Below the pieces are notes generated by a model. That model was not told the DNA's origin and ran no database searches. It saw only the letters and a program-made list of their open reading frames with translations. Made by a program: the position numbers and the translations under genes. Positions 16,439 to 16,933 of a stretch of 16,933 nt of DNA are shown one piece after another (the stretch's first letter is position 1; each line of letters starts with the position of its first letter). Location: contig DPXQ01000164.1 in assembly GCA_003527225.1 (NCBI GenBank), positions 70,954 through 87,886 on the forward strand, in the 5' to 3' direction. Source of the DNA: Rhizobium sp. (GTDB lineage Bacteria; Pseudomonadota; Alphaproteobacteria; Rhizobiales; Rhizobiaceae).

Positions 16439-16933
16439 TTACGCGAAAGACTTGGCGAACGAGTCCAGAGCAGCCTTGAGCTTGCTCTTGGTGTCGTCGC
16501 TGATGGCTTTCTCCGTGCGGATCGCGTCGAGAATATCCTTACCTTCGGTGCGGAGATAGCTGAGCAGACCCTGCTCGAACTTTCCGACCTGGGCGACCGG
16601 CAGCTTGTCGAGATAACCGTTGACGCCAGCGAAAATCACAGCGACCTGCTCTTCCGTCTTCAGCGGAGAGAACTGCGGCTGCTTCAGGAGCTCGGTCAGG
16701 CGCGCACCGCGGTTCAGCAGGCGCTGGGTAGCAGCGTCAAGATCCGAGCCGAACTGAGCGAAGGCAGCCATTTCGCGATACTGGGCAAGTTCACCCTTGA
16801 TCGAGCCGGCAACCTGCTTCATCGCCTTGATCTGTGCCGACGAGCCGACGCGCGAAACCGACAGACCAACGTTAACGGCCGGGCGGATACCCTGGTAGAA
16901 CAGGTCGGTCTCGAGGAAGATCTGGCCGTCGGT
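16439..16933 (-). CDS. atpA: ATP synthase F1 alpha subunit (3' part only)
   Basis: The last 164 codons are present; the gene continues past the right edge. The fragment opens with the conserved [20 protein letters not shown] and [19 protein letters not shown], which include the arginine-finger region of the alpha subunit, and ends with the C-terminal helical domain. It is non-catalytic but shapes the beta active sites. atpH and the 5' part of atpA would lie to the right. Confidence 0.97.
   Translation of the reverse strand, partial: TDGQIFLETDLFYQGIRPAVNVGLSVSRVGSSAQIKAMKQVAGSIKGELAQYREMAAFAQFGSDLDAATQRLLNRGARLTELLKQPQFSPLKTEEQVAVIFAGVNGYLDKLPVAQVGKFEQGLLSYLRTEGKDILDAIRTEKAISDDTKSKLKAALDSFAKSFA

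Overview
This window comes from a GC-rich alphaproteobacterium, most likely of the order Rhizobiales (Rhizobium/Agrobacterium/Sinorhizobium-like). The basis is the ATP synthase operon, with an Ala/Lys-rich N-terminal extension on the beta subunit and a short epsilon subunit, together with the fdsG-B-A-fdhD-fdsD order of an NAD-dependent formate dehydrogenase. Every gene I can support lies on the minus strand, so the window reads functionally from right to left.

Right end (16933 to 13512): the distal half of the F1 ATP synthase operon, atpA (3' part only)-atpG-atpD-atpC, closed by a strong rho-independent terminator. Next come an L-lactate dehydrogenase gene (ldh) with its own terminator candidate and an ArsR/SmtB regulator that carries the two-cysteine spacing of the BigR/SqrR persulfide sensors.

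Centre (11866 to 4757): a LysR-type regulator followed by a complete operon for soluble NAD-linked, molybdenum- or tungsten-dependent formate dehydrogenase: fdsG (2Fe-2S), fdsB (FMN/NAD), fdsA (catalytic), fdhD (sulfurtransferase) and fdsD (delta subunit). Most of these genes overlap by 4-11 bases. A perfect TTGATAG-N7-CTATCAA dyad with the LysR-type T-N11-A core sits on the lysR stop codon, upstream of fdsG.

Left (4665 to 1): a two-component system, consisting of a sigma-54-activating response regulator with a GAFTGA motif and a two-transmembrane histidine kinase. It is followed by the 5' part of an oxalate/formate antiporter (OFA-type MFS) gene. Between the kinase and the transporter lies a near-textbook sigma-54 control region: two 21-bp-spaced GACA-AAA-TGTC dyads, an IHF-like site, and a perfect TGGCACG-N4-TTGCA promoter.

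My reading is that the left and centre form an oxalate/formate module. The transporter would exchange oxalate and formate, the neighbouring kinase/regulator would switch on the transporter through sigma-54, and formate would be oxidised to CO2 with production of NADH. The ligand of the kinase and the link between regulator and promoter are inferred from position and site architecture and have not been shown.
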